Origin: Fredericiella sp038205395
Lineage (GTDB): Bacteria > Chloroflexota > Anaerolineae > Caldilineales > Caldilineaceae
Direction: 5' to 3'
Assembly (NCBI GenBank): GCA_038205395.1
Contig: JBBRBX010000004.1
Coordinates: 22,013-86,012, forward strand
Length of the DNA stretch: 64,000 bases
Part shown: in pieces, positions 8,837-18,173 of the stretch
How positions within the stretch are numbered: position 1 is the first letter of the stretch
Layout of the letters: every line of letters begins with the position of its first letter
Made by a program: the position numbers and the translations under genes
The notes under the pieces: model-generated
The model's database searches: none
Told to the model about the DNA's origin: nothing
What the model saw: the letters and a program-made list of their open reading frames with translations, nothing else

Positions 8837-9409
8837 CTACCCTACCTGTTCGTCCAGGCGGCGCTCCAACTCGGCAAAGCTCATCTCCTCCCCACGGGCT
8901 TCCAGTTCCTGCTGCACAGCCGCAAACTGCGCCTGCGTCACCTGTGGATCCGCCGGCGGCAGCGGGATGGCGGCGGGCGCCGGTGCGCCGGCCTCGATTT
9001 CGGCGCTGTGCGCGGCTTCAATCTGGGCGCGGGTGCGCCATTTGGGGCCGCCCAGCCGGATGGCGGCGTACATCAGCTTGGCGGTGTGGTCGTCCACGCC
9101 GTCAGCGCGGCAGGCGTAATAGAACATGCGATGGACGCTGCGGTCGGGCTGCTCTTTGGTCACGCAGGCCACGTCGTGCACGATGGAGGCGCGGCGATAC
9201 TTGCCGGTGAAGGGCGAGCCGATCAGCGTCCAGAAGGCGCGCGGGATCGAGGCGCCGTTGACGACCGAACCGGCGGGCGCGGCCCAACGCATCCTATCGG
9301 GGTCGTCATACCAGAAATCGTTGATCAGCCGCATATCGCGGTCTTCGCCGCCGCTGTTGGTAAGCCATTCCGCGCTGGGGTTGCCCGAAAAGCGGCCAAA
9401 ATCAGTCAT
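8837..9409 (-). CDS. DUF1353 protein coupled to the end of the BREX operon
   Basis: The 190-residue protein matches DUF1353: VNGASIPRAFW at 50-60, GSPFTGKYR near 65, a conserved HD pair at 78-79 and a tail of the domain with MYAAIRLGG near 113-121. DUF1353 is known mainly from phage and prophage genomes and has no assigned function. Residues ~130-190 are an extra Pro/Ala-rich and then acidic helical tail. The ATG at 9409 overlaps the brxL stop codon (ATGA), so translation is almost certainly coupled and the gene is the last member of the BREX operon. It ends nine bases from the convergent tsaD. A role in phage sensing, immunity or regulation of BREX is inference only. Confidence 0.85.
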   Translation of the reverse strand: MTDFGRFSGNPSAEWLTNSGGEDRDMRLINDFWYDDPDRMRWAAPAGSVVNGASIPRAFWTLIGSPFTGKYRRASIVHDVACVTKEQPDRSVHRMFYYACRADGVDDHTAKLMYAAIRLGGPKWRTRAQIEAAHSAEIEAGAPAPAAIPLPPADPQVTQAQFAAVQQELEARGEEMSFAELERRLDEQVG

Positions 9410-11517
9410 AGGATGCTCCTTGGCAGATAAGTAACTTCAAAGGCTTTACAGGCTCGGTAGCGCTGCAGCCGGTTGGCAAAGGCAAACGCATCATTCATCT
9501 CGTAATATTGATAAATATCCAGCCCGCGGTCAAGTAGAATTTTCCAGCCGTTGTCAGTGACGATATGGCGAGCATGGATTGATCCACTGGTGTCATACTC
9601 CCAAGAAAATTGGATGCCGATCGCAGCCGCGGCTGTTTGCATCTGCACAAAATATTGGGTCTGCTGTTCGCCTTTCAAATCGTCCGCCACTGTCACCAGA
9701 TGCACGGCAATCTCATCTTCGTCCGCCTTGAGACGCGCGATGGTCTCCAGCAGCTCCATCAAATTGCGCGCCTGGTAAAAGAGCCGGATATAGGGGTCGG
9801 TGACGGTAACAGTGCGCGCCCCTGCCAGGTAGGGTCCAAACAACGCTTCGTAGGTGACGCCGCGCTGGTTTTCCTGAATGGTAAGATGCCGTTCCGTCGC
9901 CGGCGGGGCGCCGGCGGCCTGCGCGGGGGCTGTAACGGCGGCGCCGGCAGCGTCAAGCGCTGCTTTGCCGCCAGGCCGATCCATGCCAGCCTGGTTTATG
10001 TCAGGCTGGTTTATGTCAGGCTGGTCTATGCCAGGTTGGTCTGCCGGCAAGCCGCCGTACAGGTGCGGATACTGATCCTGCTCAACGGTATGGACTTCCT
10101 CTTTGGCCCCTGATTTGCTGGTGTAGCTGAAATGCACGGGCGTATAGGTGTTGTCGATGCGCAGCAGTTGATCCTTGGTGCGCCGCCGCCCCTCGATGGC
10201 CAGACGCAGCAGTTCCTCCACTTCGTCCGCCGTGACTTCTTGATGCGGGTAAAGAATTTTCATCAACCCGGAAAAGCTCTTCTCAATGCCGGTGCGGTCG
10301 CGGGTGGAGAGGTCGGGCGAGAGGTCGAAATACCCCTGGTAGGCGCGCGCATAATCATAGGAACGCAGATTGCGCAGGATTTCAGCCAGATAATCCACCA
10401 CAAAGCCATAGCTGTCGCAAAACATCTCGCCGCGCAGGATGTCTACTTCCCAGCCGGGCAGATAAAAGTGCAGACGGTCGAGAAAGGCCGAATCGTGATA
10501 CTGCTCCGGCAGATCGTCAAACAGATCGCTGTGCTTGAGCATATAAGGGGCTGTGTGCTGCGTGTTGCCGACAAAGGTCAGCGATGCCTCGGCCCCCAGC
10601 GTTTCAATGCCGCGCGAGAAGGATTTGTTGGCCATATAATTTTTGAGGATATCGACCAGCGCCTTATCCGCGCGTTTTTTCTTGCCGGCAAACTCGTCAA
10701 AGGCCACCACGTCCCAATAGCCCACCAGCCCGATGCGCCCGCTGGCATTGTTGACAAACAGCTTGGCCACGCTGACTTCGCCGCCGGAGAGCAGAATACC
10801 GTGCGGCGAAAACTCCGAGTAGACATGCGACTTGCCCGTCCCTTTGGGGCCAAGCTCGATCAAGTTGTAGTTGCGCTCGCAGTAGGGGATCAGCCGCACA
10901 AGCTGCAGCAGCTTGCTGCGGCGGCCAAAGAAGCTGGGGTCAAGGCCGATGCTCCGGATCAGCACGTCAATCCATTCATCTGTAGTGAAATTGCGCCGCG
11001 CCGCCACATACCCCTCAAAATCAAAAGCCGACAACTGGATCGGCTTGATCGTCTCCAGTATCCAGGGGCTGACACTGCGGTCATCGCTGTGCTCATAGGC
11101 AATGTCGGCGATGCACCAGACGCCGCTGACCAGCAGTTTGGGATGGCGCTTGACGGTGTCCGGGTCGACCAGCACCTCCTTGATGCCCAGGTTGCCAAAG
11201 ACAGCCTCATAGACATCCCGTTTCTCGTTGAGATCGACGCTGACCTTGTCGATCACCTTGTGCCGCCCGCGCTCGCGGATGGTGGAGCGGACAAGCCCGG
11301 CCTCGCTGCGCTGGACAAAATGGCGGCGCAGAATTTCTTTGACCGTTTCAATGCCCGACTGGATGCTGGCCTCGTCGGCTGTGGCGCAGTATTGGCCCAG
11401 CAGATATTCGAGCACATAGGCAGGCACAATGGCGTTGCCCTTGACCAGCTTGACCAGGTCTTTGCGCACGACGAGACCGGGAAAGTGGGTGGTGATCTTT
11501 TGGTCGAGTGCTTGCAT
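9406..11517 (-). CDS. brxL: BREX AAA+ protein BrxL with MIT_C-like C-terminus
   Basis: BrxL is the AAA+ DNA-remodelling component of type 1 BREX. In these 703 residues the N-terminal ~130 are a helical DNA-interaction region, Walker A is GPKGTGKS (223-230) and Walker B DVVAFDEF (269-276). After ~480 comes a linker with a 15-bp tandem repeat, then from about 545 a domain resembling the MITD1 C-terminal phospholipase D-like fold (YEALFGPYL, VTDPYIR, NGWKILLDRGLDIY). The Lon-type protease domain of well-studied BrxL proteins is not visible. I start at MQALDQK, 13 bases after the pglZ stop, with GGCGGA upstream; a longer open frame to 12057 is antisense-style readthrough of pglZ. Its stop overlaps the DUF1353 start. 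Confidence 0.93.
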   Translation of the reverse strand: MQALDQKITTHFPGLVVRKDLVKLVKGNAIVPAYVLEYLLGQYCATADEASIQSGIETVKEILRRHFVQRSEAGLVRSTIRERGRHKVIDKVSVDLNEKRDVYEAVFGNLGIKEVLVDPDTVKRHPKLLVSGVWCIADIAYEHSDDRSVSPWILETIKPIQLSAFDFEGYVAARRNFTTDEWIDVLIRSIGLDPSFFGRRSKLLQLVRLIPYCERNYNLIELGPKGTGKSHVYSEFSPHGILLSGGEVSVAKLFVNNASGRIGLVGYWDVVAFDEFAGKKKRADKALVDILKNYMANKSFSRGIETLGAEASLTFVGNTQHTAPYMLKHSDLFDDLPEQYHDSAFLDRLHFYLPGWEVDILRGEMFCDSYGFVVDYLAEILRNLRSYDYARAYQGYFDLSPDLSTRDRTGIEKSFSGLMKILYPHQEVTADEVEELLRLAIEGRRRTKDQLLRIDNTYTPVHFSYTSKSGAKEEVHTVEQDQYPHLYGGLPADQPGIDQPDINQPDINQAGMDRPGGKAALDAAGAAVTAPAQAAGAPPATERHLTIQENQRGVTYEALFGPYLAGARTVTVTDPYIRLFYQARNLMELLETIARLKADEDEIAVHLVTVADDLKGEQQTQYFVQMQTAAAAIGIQFSWEYDTSGSIHARHIVTDNGWKILLDRGLDIYQYYEMNDAFAFANRLQRYRACKAFEVTYLPRSIL
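9980..10039. repeat. Four tandem 15-bp units inside brxL
   Basis: Four consecutive 15-base units (9980-9994, 9995-10009, 10010-10024, 10025-10039); the middle two are identical and the outer two differ at a few positions. On the minus strand they encode pentapeptides of the form D/N-Q-P-x-I/M in the linker before the C-terminal domain. Unit changes would keep the reading frame. Confidence 0.9.
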
Positions 11518-11530
11518 AGCGTATGTCCGC

Positions 11531-14044
11531 CTAGAAATCGAAATCGCTGGTGAACGAGCGCCGCAGCATATAGCGTACGCTCTTGTACTCACGCCAGTGG
11601 GTTGTGCCCTGGACCTGCTCTTCCAGCCGCAGGACGACTTCCTGGTTGTTGGACGCATCCGCAGCCTTGGTGAGCACGAACTGCACCTGGCGCTCACGCT
11701 CGCGCGCGTCGTCGGAGGGCGTGGCGAAGGTGAGAATCTGCTGGTCGGAAATTGGCTTGTCCTCCTGGCTGTAGAGGGCGGCGCGCAGGACGCGCTCCTG
11801 CACCTTGGCGGTGACGGCCTCCGCCTGATAGAAGGTGACGCTGAACTGGCCGGCGGTGATGATAGTGGACGCGCCGCGCAGGATTTCCACTTCGACCAGC
11901 CGCACATCGCTGCTGCGCTTTTTGTTGATGCGGATAAGCGGCACGACCACTTCCTGCAGCGCGGCGCCGCCGTGTACATAGCGGCTGCCTGCCCCTTTGA
12001 CGCGCAAGCGGTTGATCGCCTTGGGGAGCAGGACTTCGACCTCGCCCGCCAGCCCAAGCGCGGCGGCGGTGAAGTGGCGGAAGCCGCTGCCCGGCGTCAG
12101 ACCCGCACCCAACACAAAGCGGCGGTTGCGAAAAGTGATCTCCCTGCCCACCGGCTCCTGCCCGGCAAAATCACTCTCCTCCAGCGCCCGCTGTTGAAAG
12201 AGAAAGCCGTGGTCTGCCGTGACCAGCAAATTGTTGGCGTTGGCATTGGCCAGCTTTTTGACCAGCTTGACCAGGTCATCGAGGGTGGCGGCGACGGCCT
12301 CCACAGTCTGGCCTTCGCTTTCCAGCTTGTCGCCCACGGCGTCGATGCGGTTGTGGTAGACGTAGAGCACCTCGTTGTCACGCATCAGGGCGCGGCTTTC
12401 CTCGCGCCCGAGGGCGATCAGTTCTTCGGCCTTTATCGCCGTGGCCCTGCCCGGCAGGGCGCGGTTGAGGACAGCCTTGCGATATTCTGTGCCCTGCGTG
12501 GGTGCGCCGTCTACACTGGCCGCACCGTCCGGCGCCAGCGCCAGTTCCGTGTGCGGCAGCAGCGCCGCCATGCCCAACGCGGTAAAGCTGGGCAGCACGC
12601 CCAGCAGCGGCTCAAGCTCGGCGTCGTAGCGATCCTCCTGGCGGATCAGCCGCAGCAGCTCCTCGCCCGCCTCGTAGCGCAGGGCATCCGAGATGATCAC
12701 CGCCACCTTATTGTTGCGCAGCAGAAAGGGGCGCACGGCGATCGCGTAGAAGTCCGCCTGGCTGCGCACGGGTGCGGCCTCCCAGCGCCGGCAGGTGTCC
12801 ACCCACTGCTGCCAATTCGTGTTGAGCGGCAGCACATACTGGTTGGTGTAGAGATTCTCCACCTGTTCGATCAACGGCGCGAGCAGCGCAACCTGGTCGG
12901 CCTGGCGGCTGTGCTGTATGCACTGGCGGTAGAGTTGATCGGCGCGGAACCAGGTGGTTGCGTACTGCTGGATGCTGTCGGCCGGCGAACTGCTGGTGAG
13001 GTCGAGGCGGGAGAGCAGGTCAAAAAAGTGGGCTGCCAGTTCCACAGCTGTGTAGACGTGTTCATAGCGGCTGTACCAGTGGCCGGCGCGGCGCTGCTCC
13101 ACCAGTTGGGCGCAGGCGGAGGCGGGCAGCGTGCGTTTGGCCACATCACGCGCCAGGCCGCTGAGCACCTTCTGGTCGATCAGTTCAAAGATGTCTACGC
13201 CGGCCAGCGCGGTGTAGGGGCGCTGCTGCAGCTCATGCTCGATCTCCAGGTCGGCAGCCGCGCGGCCCGACAGCACGGCGAAGGCAGCCTGGTGGCGCAC
13301 ATTGTCCTTCCAGCGTTTGAGAAAAACGAGGGCATCGGCGTTGAGCGGCGACGGCTCGCCCAGCGCCAGCTTATAACAGCCTTCAAACAGGTGCAGGGCA
13401 AAATCGGCGGGCGTGGGTGCGGCGGATGTGTAGCCAAAGGCGCGGGCGGCCCGCTCCCACAGCAGCCCATCCAGCCCGCAGCGGCTGATCAAGGCCATCT
13501 TAGTGCTCTTGTCCTCCGCCAGTTCGCCCAGCAGCGCCTCCATGATCTCTTCCAGGCGCGGCTCAGCGCCGGCGGCCACGGCCAGCAGCTTGAGCAGCAC
13601 CTGGCGGTGGTTGTCGTCTGACTTGAGCAGATGGGCCAGGGCGGTGCGGCGCTGGGCGCTCTGGAAGAATTCGGCATGGGGGGCGAGGTGTGGGGCGAAC
13701 TCCTGGCCCAGCCCCAACTCGGCCAGCCAGAGCGCGGTCTGGTCGGCGCGAAAGACGACGTTGGCAAGCTCGACATCCAGCAGCCAGTTGTGGATTGGCT
13801 CCGGCTGCGGGCCGGCGTGATAGAGCAGGAATTGGGCGGACGGCTCCCGGCGCAGCAGGCGATGTTTGACGTCAAACTCATTGTTGGCCAGCACGATCTT
13901 GGTGACGCCGGGCAGGGCAAGCGCATCAAATTCGAGCCAAAGCTCCTGCTTCTCGTCATACCAGAAGACAATGCGGTGGCGCGCAAAGAGACGGGCGAGA
14001 GTGGCGGCAAGCTGCGGCATGGCGGCGTCCATCGCGCTATTCAC
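11531..14044 (-). CDS. pglZ: BREX alkaline-phosphatase-superfamily protein PglZ
   Basis: PglZ is the signature protein of BREX/Pgl systems. The 837 residues show the alkaline-phosphatase-like core: IISDALRYEAGEELL near 450 with the metal aspartate, VYHNRIDAVGD near 560 and VTADHGFLF near 610. The N-terminal ~440 residues are helical and the C-terminal ~150 beta-rich, as in PglZ. The frame opens with GTG at 14044, overlapping the last eight bases of pglX; an ATG at 14032 is an alternative start. Tight packing with pglX upstream and brxL downstream (13-base gap) indicates one transcript. Confidence 0.96.
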   Translation of the reverse strand: MNSAMDAAMPQLAATLARLFARHRIVFWYDEKQELWLEFDALALPGVTKIVLANNEFDVKHRLLRREPSAQFLLYHAGPQPEPIHNWLLDVELANVVFRADQTALWLAELGLGQEFAPHLAPHAEFFQSAQRRTALAHLLKSDDNHRQVLLKLLAVAAGAEPRLEEIMEALLGELAEDKSTKMALISRCGLDGLLWERAARAFGYTSAAPTPADFALHLFEGCYKLALGEPSPLNADALVFLKRWKDNVRHQAAFAVLSGRAAADLEIEHELQQRPYTALAGVDIFELIDQKVLSGLARDVAKRTLPASACAQLVEQRRAGHWYSRYEHVYTAVELAAHFFDLLSRLDLTSSSPADSIQQYATTWFRADQLYRQCIQHSRQADQVALLAPLIEQVENLYTNQYVLPLNTNWQQWVDTCRRWEAAPVRSQADFYAIAVRPFLLRNNKVAVIISDALRYEAGEELLRLIRQEDRYDAELEPLLGVLPSFTALGMAALLPHTELALAPDGAASVDGAPTQGTEYRKAVLNRALPGRATAIKAEELIALGREESRALMRDNEVLYVYHNRIDAVGDKLESEGQTVEAVAATLDDLVKLVKKLANANANNLLVTADHGFLFQQRALEESDFAGQEPVGREITFRNRRFVLGAGLTPGSGFRHFTAAALGLAGEVEVLLPKAINRLRVKGAGSRYVHGGAALQEVVVPLIRINKKRSSDVRLVEVEILRGASTIITAGQFSVTFYQAEAVTAKVQERVLRAALYSQEDKPISDQQILTFATPSDDARERERQVQFVLTKAADASNNQEVVLRLEEQVQGTTHWREYKSVRYMLRRSFTSDFDF

Positions 14045-17000
14045 TCAACCCCGGCACGCGCCGCAGCGCCTTGCCGAACTTCGCATAATTCACCTTCACC
14101 CCGTCATCCAGATCGATCTGCACCTGCTGTGTGGCCAGCGGGTAGAGCACATCGTTCTCGTAGGCCGTCAGCTCCGCCAGCATCTTGTCGATCTCCCCTG
14201 TCTCTTTGAGCGCGCGGCTCTTGTCGGCGGCGGGTGTGGCGGTGCTGATCGCCAACTGCTGCAGGTGCGCACGGCGGGCGGCCAGCTTGGCGACAAACGC
14301 GCGCAGATAGTCGTTGAGCACCACCGACACCGTATCGGGGCGGTAGCGGTGCATGTAGATCAGGGCGTTGAAGCTGCCCTTGGGGCTGGAAAAGAGCCAG
14401 TAGATGGGGCGCTTCTGGTACAGCTTGAGGTGATGGTCGTAAAAATCGCGCAGAAAATAGGCGCGGATATCGCGCCCGATGGCATTTTCCACAAAGGCCA
14501 GGTTCTCGGCAAAGTATTCGTCGCCAAAGGCCAGGCGCAGAAAGCGCTTAAAGCGTTCGGGGGCATCGTCGGGAAACCAGTCGCCGGCCAGAATAGGGAT
14601 CACGTTGTCCTTGTCGGGGACAAAGGTAGGTGTGGGAACCTGGCGCAGATACTCTTCCAGCGTCTCACCCTGATTGGCGAGGATGAGGCCGGGTTTGTCG
14701 AGCGAATAGCGGCCGAACATGCAGCCGGCGGCGTAGGAGATCAGCTCGCGCATCGTATCCGCCCGCAGCAGCCGCTCCAACTCTTCCTCGCTGCGGGCGC
14801 CGCCGTAGCGATAGTGCGGGTTGCAGGTGAGGGTGATCTCGGAGAGGGGAACGTCGGGCGTGAGTTCGTCCTGGAGACCATAAATTGGGAGAAGATCACG
14901 GTTGTTCTCCTGCTCAATATCTCTTACTTTATAGATGACCTCTTTCCAATAATTGTACACAGTGGTGTACATACTGGAAAGGGTATTGTGGTTAGTTGCA
15001 CATTGCAGTAGTGTAACCCGCATGAACTTCCAAGATGTCTCAACAGTGTGCCAATCTTCGCTTGCAAGCTTTACTGCCTGCACTGAGCGTGCCTCTGTAG
15101 CTTTATGTGTTTTGTTGTCAATAACTACAGGAAGTTCTGCAAAGTCGCCGGATTTGAAATGCATGGTTGGATTCAGTATGAAGGATATAAAACCCCCAAC
15201 TTTCGAATTGCAAATTGCCGCTGCATAGAATTCAGAAATACCGGAATTTGTGCGCCTAAATGCACTTAGCCCTGCCGCATCAAAAAGGTATCCAGCATCA
15301 AAAAACCTTACTGTAAGACCCTTCGTTGTAATATCTGACCAAGAAATAAATTCGCGAAAAATATAGTCTAGATTAAAATTGTGAGCCCAAATTCGAGAGC
15401 CAGACGGATGCAATCTAGTCTGCAATTCCTCGCCGTCGTTGTACCAGTTAACAATCCAATTATCGTTTCCTGCCCACTTTCTATATTCACCTCCCTTACT
15501 ATACGGAAACCAGTGACTACCGCTATTTTTAGCATCATCTCGCGACCTGCATTGTCGCCCTATTCTCTGAAGGTTAACTTCATACCAGAACCGCACATAA
15601 CGTTCGTTATTTCCAGTAGTAAGTCCTTCTCTAGGTTCTAAAAATTGATCCATTTGCTTTGCTAAGCCAAACACAGCTATTAAATCTTCGGGAGCCCAAT
15701 ACGCAATCGGCGACCCAGGAATCTTCTTGAAGTCGGCGGCAGCGGCACGATAGCAGCTAACTTCTGCCTGGCCGGAAACGACGTTAATCAATTCCGCTTC
15801 TTTTTCTGCTTCATTGCTGCCCTGCACCAGCCGGATAAAAACGCCTTGATTGGCCTGAGATGCCTGCACACAAATTACAAATGCCGTCGCTGAGACTACT
15901 TCACCCCCAATTGAATCAAAGGCGTGCGCTCCCAAATGGGCCATCGCAACGATGGCATGTCGATCCAAAATGTTGTTGCGCAGCTTTTCGTAGGACGACA
16001 AAAACATCCAACTCTGCATCGTAATCATGGCGACCATGCCACCCGCTCCAGCAAGCGTCATATTGCGCTCGATAAACATGGCAAATGTGTCGGATTTGCT
16101 GTCAGGGTATTCGTTGCGGGCAAAGTCAGCCAGAGCCTCATCCATCCCTTTGCCTAAATAGGGGGGATTGGTGACGACGACATCATACTTCTTTGCCAGA
16201 TATGCCACCTGCCGCAGCACGTCGCTAATACGGTCGTTTAACTCCTGGTTGAAGAGGTCGCTGGCGGCTGCGATGCGCGCCTGCACTATAGCCACCTGCG
16301 TCGCGCGCAACTGCGGGCGCAGCAGGGAACCGATGCTATCCATGTTGACAAATGCCCGCAGGTCAGCCAGCAGCGCATCGCGCAGCGGCAGATCGATCAA
16401 GGTGCTTCCCAGCGCCTGCAGCCACTCCAGCGAGTCCAACTCGGCATCCTTGAAGTGCACCGGATGCAGGACGCAGACGTTGGGATGCACGCCGCGGCGA
16501 AAGAAGCGGCTGTCACGGGTGCGCGCTTTCATGCTGAGGGCGAAGGCCGCCAGCGCACCGGAACGCTCGTCAATCTCCATGCCATACAGGTTCTTTTGCA
16601 GGATCAGACGTGGGATGTCGGGCGGGTTGTAGCCTTCCTCTTCATAGATGGCGTAGAGCAGGTCAAAGGCGTAGGTGAGCATGTGGCCGGAGCCGCAGGC
16701 GCTGTCGCAGACGCGCAGTTCTTCGGGCGTGCTGATGCGCAGGTAGTCGCTCACCGGCTCTTCTGGGGCCAGATAATAGGCCATGCGCTCGGCCAGGCGC
16801 GAGGTGGGGTGGTTGAGCAGCCACAGCCGCCCCAATGAATTTTCGACCAGGAAGCGCACGATCCAGTGCGGTGTATAGAGCGCAGTCTTGGCCGGCAGTT
16901 CATCGGCCGCTACCTTGCCGCCCGCTTTGACTTTGGCATCGACGGCCTCCTTTTTCTCGGCGATGTAGAACTGGTACAGCCAGCCGATCACCTCTACGTC

Positions 17001-17570
17001 GCGGCAGACCTCTTCGCTCAGGGTGGCGTGCAGGGCGTGCAGGACGGAGTTGGCCGACAGCAGGTCGTCGGGCATCAGCAGTTCGGTGTAGTCAGCGATC
17101 GGCTCAAACAGAAAGGGCATGACGCTGTGATAGTGGTTGCACGCCGCCACGATGAGCAGGCGATAAGCCTCCTGCTGCGGGTCGGGCGCCGGGATGCGCT
17201 CGTCCAGCAGGCCGCGCACGCGCTCGGCATCCGCGGCAAAGAGCGGGTCGATCTGCCCAGCCTTGGCTTCCTGCAAAATTTCGGGCTGGCTGCTGCCGGG
17301 CGCGGGCGAGACAATCCCCAGCGGCGTGTAGTGGTTGGCGTCCATAAAGCACAGCGCGCAGAAGCGGTTGAACCAGGTGTAGGCGACACGCTCGACCACC
17401 GCTGCGCGTGAATTGGTCGCGATCTCGGCGCGCAATTTCTGCACCGCCGCCGCCCGCGCCCGCAGATCGGCGCTGTCGCCGTGCAGCACGAGTTCGAGGC
17501 GAGCCGTCACCTGGTCGGTGAGCCGGCGGCGGGCAGCTTGGGCAAATCTTTCGAGGGGCCTGGTGTCCAT
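14037..17570 (-). CDS. pglX: BREX adenine-specific DNA methyltransferase PglX
   Basis: PglX methylates the host at BREX sites and is needed for defence. The 1177-residue protein has SAM motif I as DSACGSGHML (about 288) and catalytic motif IV NPPY (about 466). I start at MDTRPLERF; an in-frame ATG 17 codons earlier is possible. The segment after NPPY up to about residue 900 (roughly 14880-16150) is visibly A+T-richer: 15181-15240 has 22 G/C in 60, against 42 in 60 at 16681-16740. That segment should be the target-recognition region, so it may have been exchanged. An extended -10 promoter lies about 100 bases upstream. Confidence 0.96.
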   Translation of the reverse strand: MDTRPLERFAQAARRRLTDQVTARLELVLHGDSADLRARAAAVQKLRAEIATNSRAAVVERVAYTWFNRFCALCFMDANHYTPLGIVSPAPGSSQPEILQEAKAGQIDPLFAADAERVRGLLDERIPAPDPQQEAYRLLIVAACNHYHSVMPFLFEPIADYTELLMPDDLLSANSVLHALHATLSEEVCRDVEVIGWLYQFYIAEKKEAVDAKVKAGGKVAADELPAKTALYTPHWIVRFLVENSLGRLWLLNHPTSRLAERMAYYLAPEEPVSDYLRISTPEELRVCDSACGSGHMLTYAFDLLYAIYEEEGYNPPDIPRLILQKNLYGMEIDERSGALAAFALSMKARTRDSRFFRRGVHPNVCVLHPVHFKDAELDSLEWLQALGSTLIDLPLRDALLADLRAFVNMDSIGSLLRPQLRATQVAIVQARIAAASDLFNQELNDRISDVLRQVAYLAKKYDVVVTNPPYLGKGMDEALADFARNEYPDSKSDTFAMFIERNMTLAGAGGMVAMITMQSWMFLSSYEKLRNNILDRHAIVAMAHLGAHAFDSIGGEVVSATAFVICVQASQANQGVFIRLVQGSNEAEKEAELINVVSGQAEVSCYRAAAADFKKIPGSPIAYWAPEDLIAVFGLAKQMDQFLEPREGLTTGNNERYVRFWYEVNLQRIGRQCRSRDDAKNSGSHWFPYSKGGEYRKWAGNDNWIVNWYNDGEELQTRLHPSGSRIWAHNFNLDYIFREFISWSDITTKGLTVRFFDAGYLFDAAGLSAFRRTNSGISEFYAAAICNSKVGGFISFILNPTMHFKSGDFAELPVVIDNKTHKATEARSVQAVKLASEDWHTVETSWKFMRVTLLQCATNHNTLSSMYTTVYNYWKEVIYKVRDIEQENNRDLLPIYGLQDELTPDVPLSEITLTCNPHYRYGGARSEEELERLLRADTMRELISYAAGCMFGRYSLDKPGLILANQGETLEEYLRQVPTPTFVPDKDNVIPILAGDWFPDDAPERFKRFLRLAFGDEYFAENLAFVENAIGRDIRAYFLRDFYDHHLKLYQKRPIYWLFSSPKGSFNALIYMHRYRPDTVSVVLNDYLRAFVAKLAARRAHLQQLAISTATPAADKSRALKETGEIDKMLAELTAYENDVLYPLATQQVQIDLDDGVKVNYAKFGKALRRVPGLSE

Positions 17571-17672
17571 TGTGGCGTTCGCTTCTACTGATTTGAGGCT
17601 GAGGGCGCGCCTGTATGACAAGCGGCAACCATGCGGCTGTCCTGCAGCTTACGGTGCTGAATGCTGCCTGGA

Positions 17673-17681
17673 ATTATACCA
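17673..17681 (-). promoter_or_regulatory. pglX: Extended -10 promoter ahead of pglX
   Basis: On the minus strand TG-G-TATAAT is a perfect extended -10, about 100 bases upstream of the chosen pglX start and downstream of the toxin-antitoxin-like pair. It would give pglX-pglZ-brxL-DUF1353 their own transcript. Confidence 0.65.
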
Positions 17682-17765
17682 CCTTGCGGCATAAAAACGC
17701 CCCTGGTGGCGCAGCGCGCACCCAAGGACGTGAATCAGAAGGGTTGAGGTGGATGTGGCTGGACG

Positions 17766-18173
17766 CTAGGCGGGACGCAAGGAGCGCTGCGGGTTGTTGG
17801 CTTCCGGCCCAAGCAGCAGAAAGATCCATAAGGCCATCGCCCGCAGCAGTTGGTTCCAGCCAATTTCGGGGGCAAAACTTGGTTTGACCTGGCGCCACAT
17901 CTCCTGAACATCGGGGTAGGCCGGGACAAAGCTGCGCTCCCAAGCTTCCACATACATGCCCACCACATTGTACGTGTCCGGGTCGATAATCGCATAAATA
18001 TCGTCGCGCAGATAAACCTGGACACCCCGCACAGGCTTGCCGGTCAAATACAGGATCATACTGTCGGTTTCAGCATCGTAGTTGGCCCACACATTGGTGG
18101 GTCGCGGCCAATGTTCCGGCTCCGCCACTTGCATGCGGGGGTGAGCACCAAACAGTTGGGCTACGGTTTCCAT
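17766..18173 (-). CDS. DUF2283-like protein, possible antitoxin
   Basis: The 135-residue protein contains, at about residues 27-78, the pattern of DUF2283: YDAETDSMILYL followed by a D-D-I/IIDPDTYNVVG core and a V-E-A-W ending. DUF2283 proteins are small beta-sheet proteins often encoded beside short toxin-like genes. A hydrophobic stretch (RAMALWIFLLLG, about 110-121) lies near the C-terminus. Its start lies inside the upstream gene (13-base overlap), indicating coupled translation. With that gene it forms a two-gene cassette between brxC and pglX, a place where type 1 BREX normally has nothing. Antitoxin function is inferred from context. Confidence 0.65.
   Translation of the reverse strand: METVAQLFGAHPRMQVAEPEHWPRPTNVWANYDAETDSMILYLTGKPVRGVQVYLRDDIYAIIDPDTYNVVGMYVEAWERSFVPAYPDVQEMWRQVKPSFAPEIGWNQLLRAMALWIFLLLGPEANNPQRSLRPA

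Noticed and set aside
11518..12057. N-terminal extension of brxL
   Set aside because: It overlaps pglZ in another frame and has Ser/Arg-rich junk; BrxL homology begins at the ATG at 11517 with its own ribosome site.
11429..13621. 730-codon plus-strand frame across pglZ
   Set aside because: Antisense to pglZ, which has clear family motifs; the translation matches no recognisable fold.
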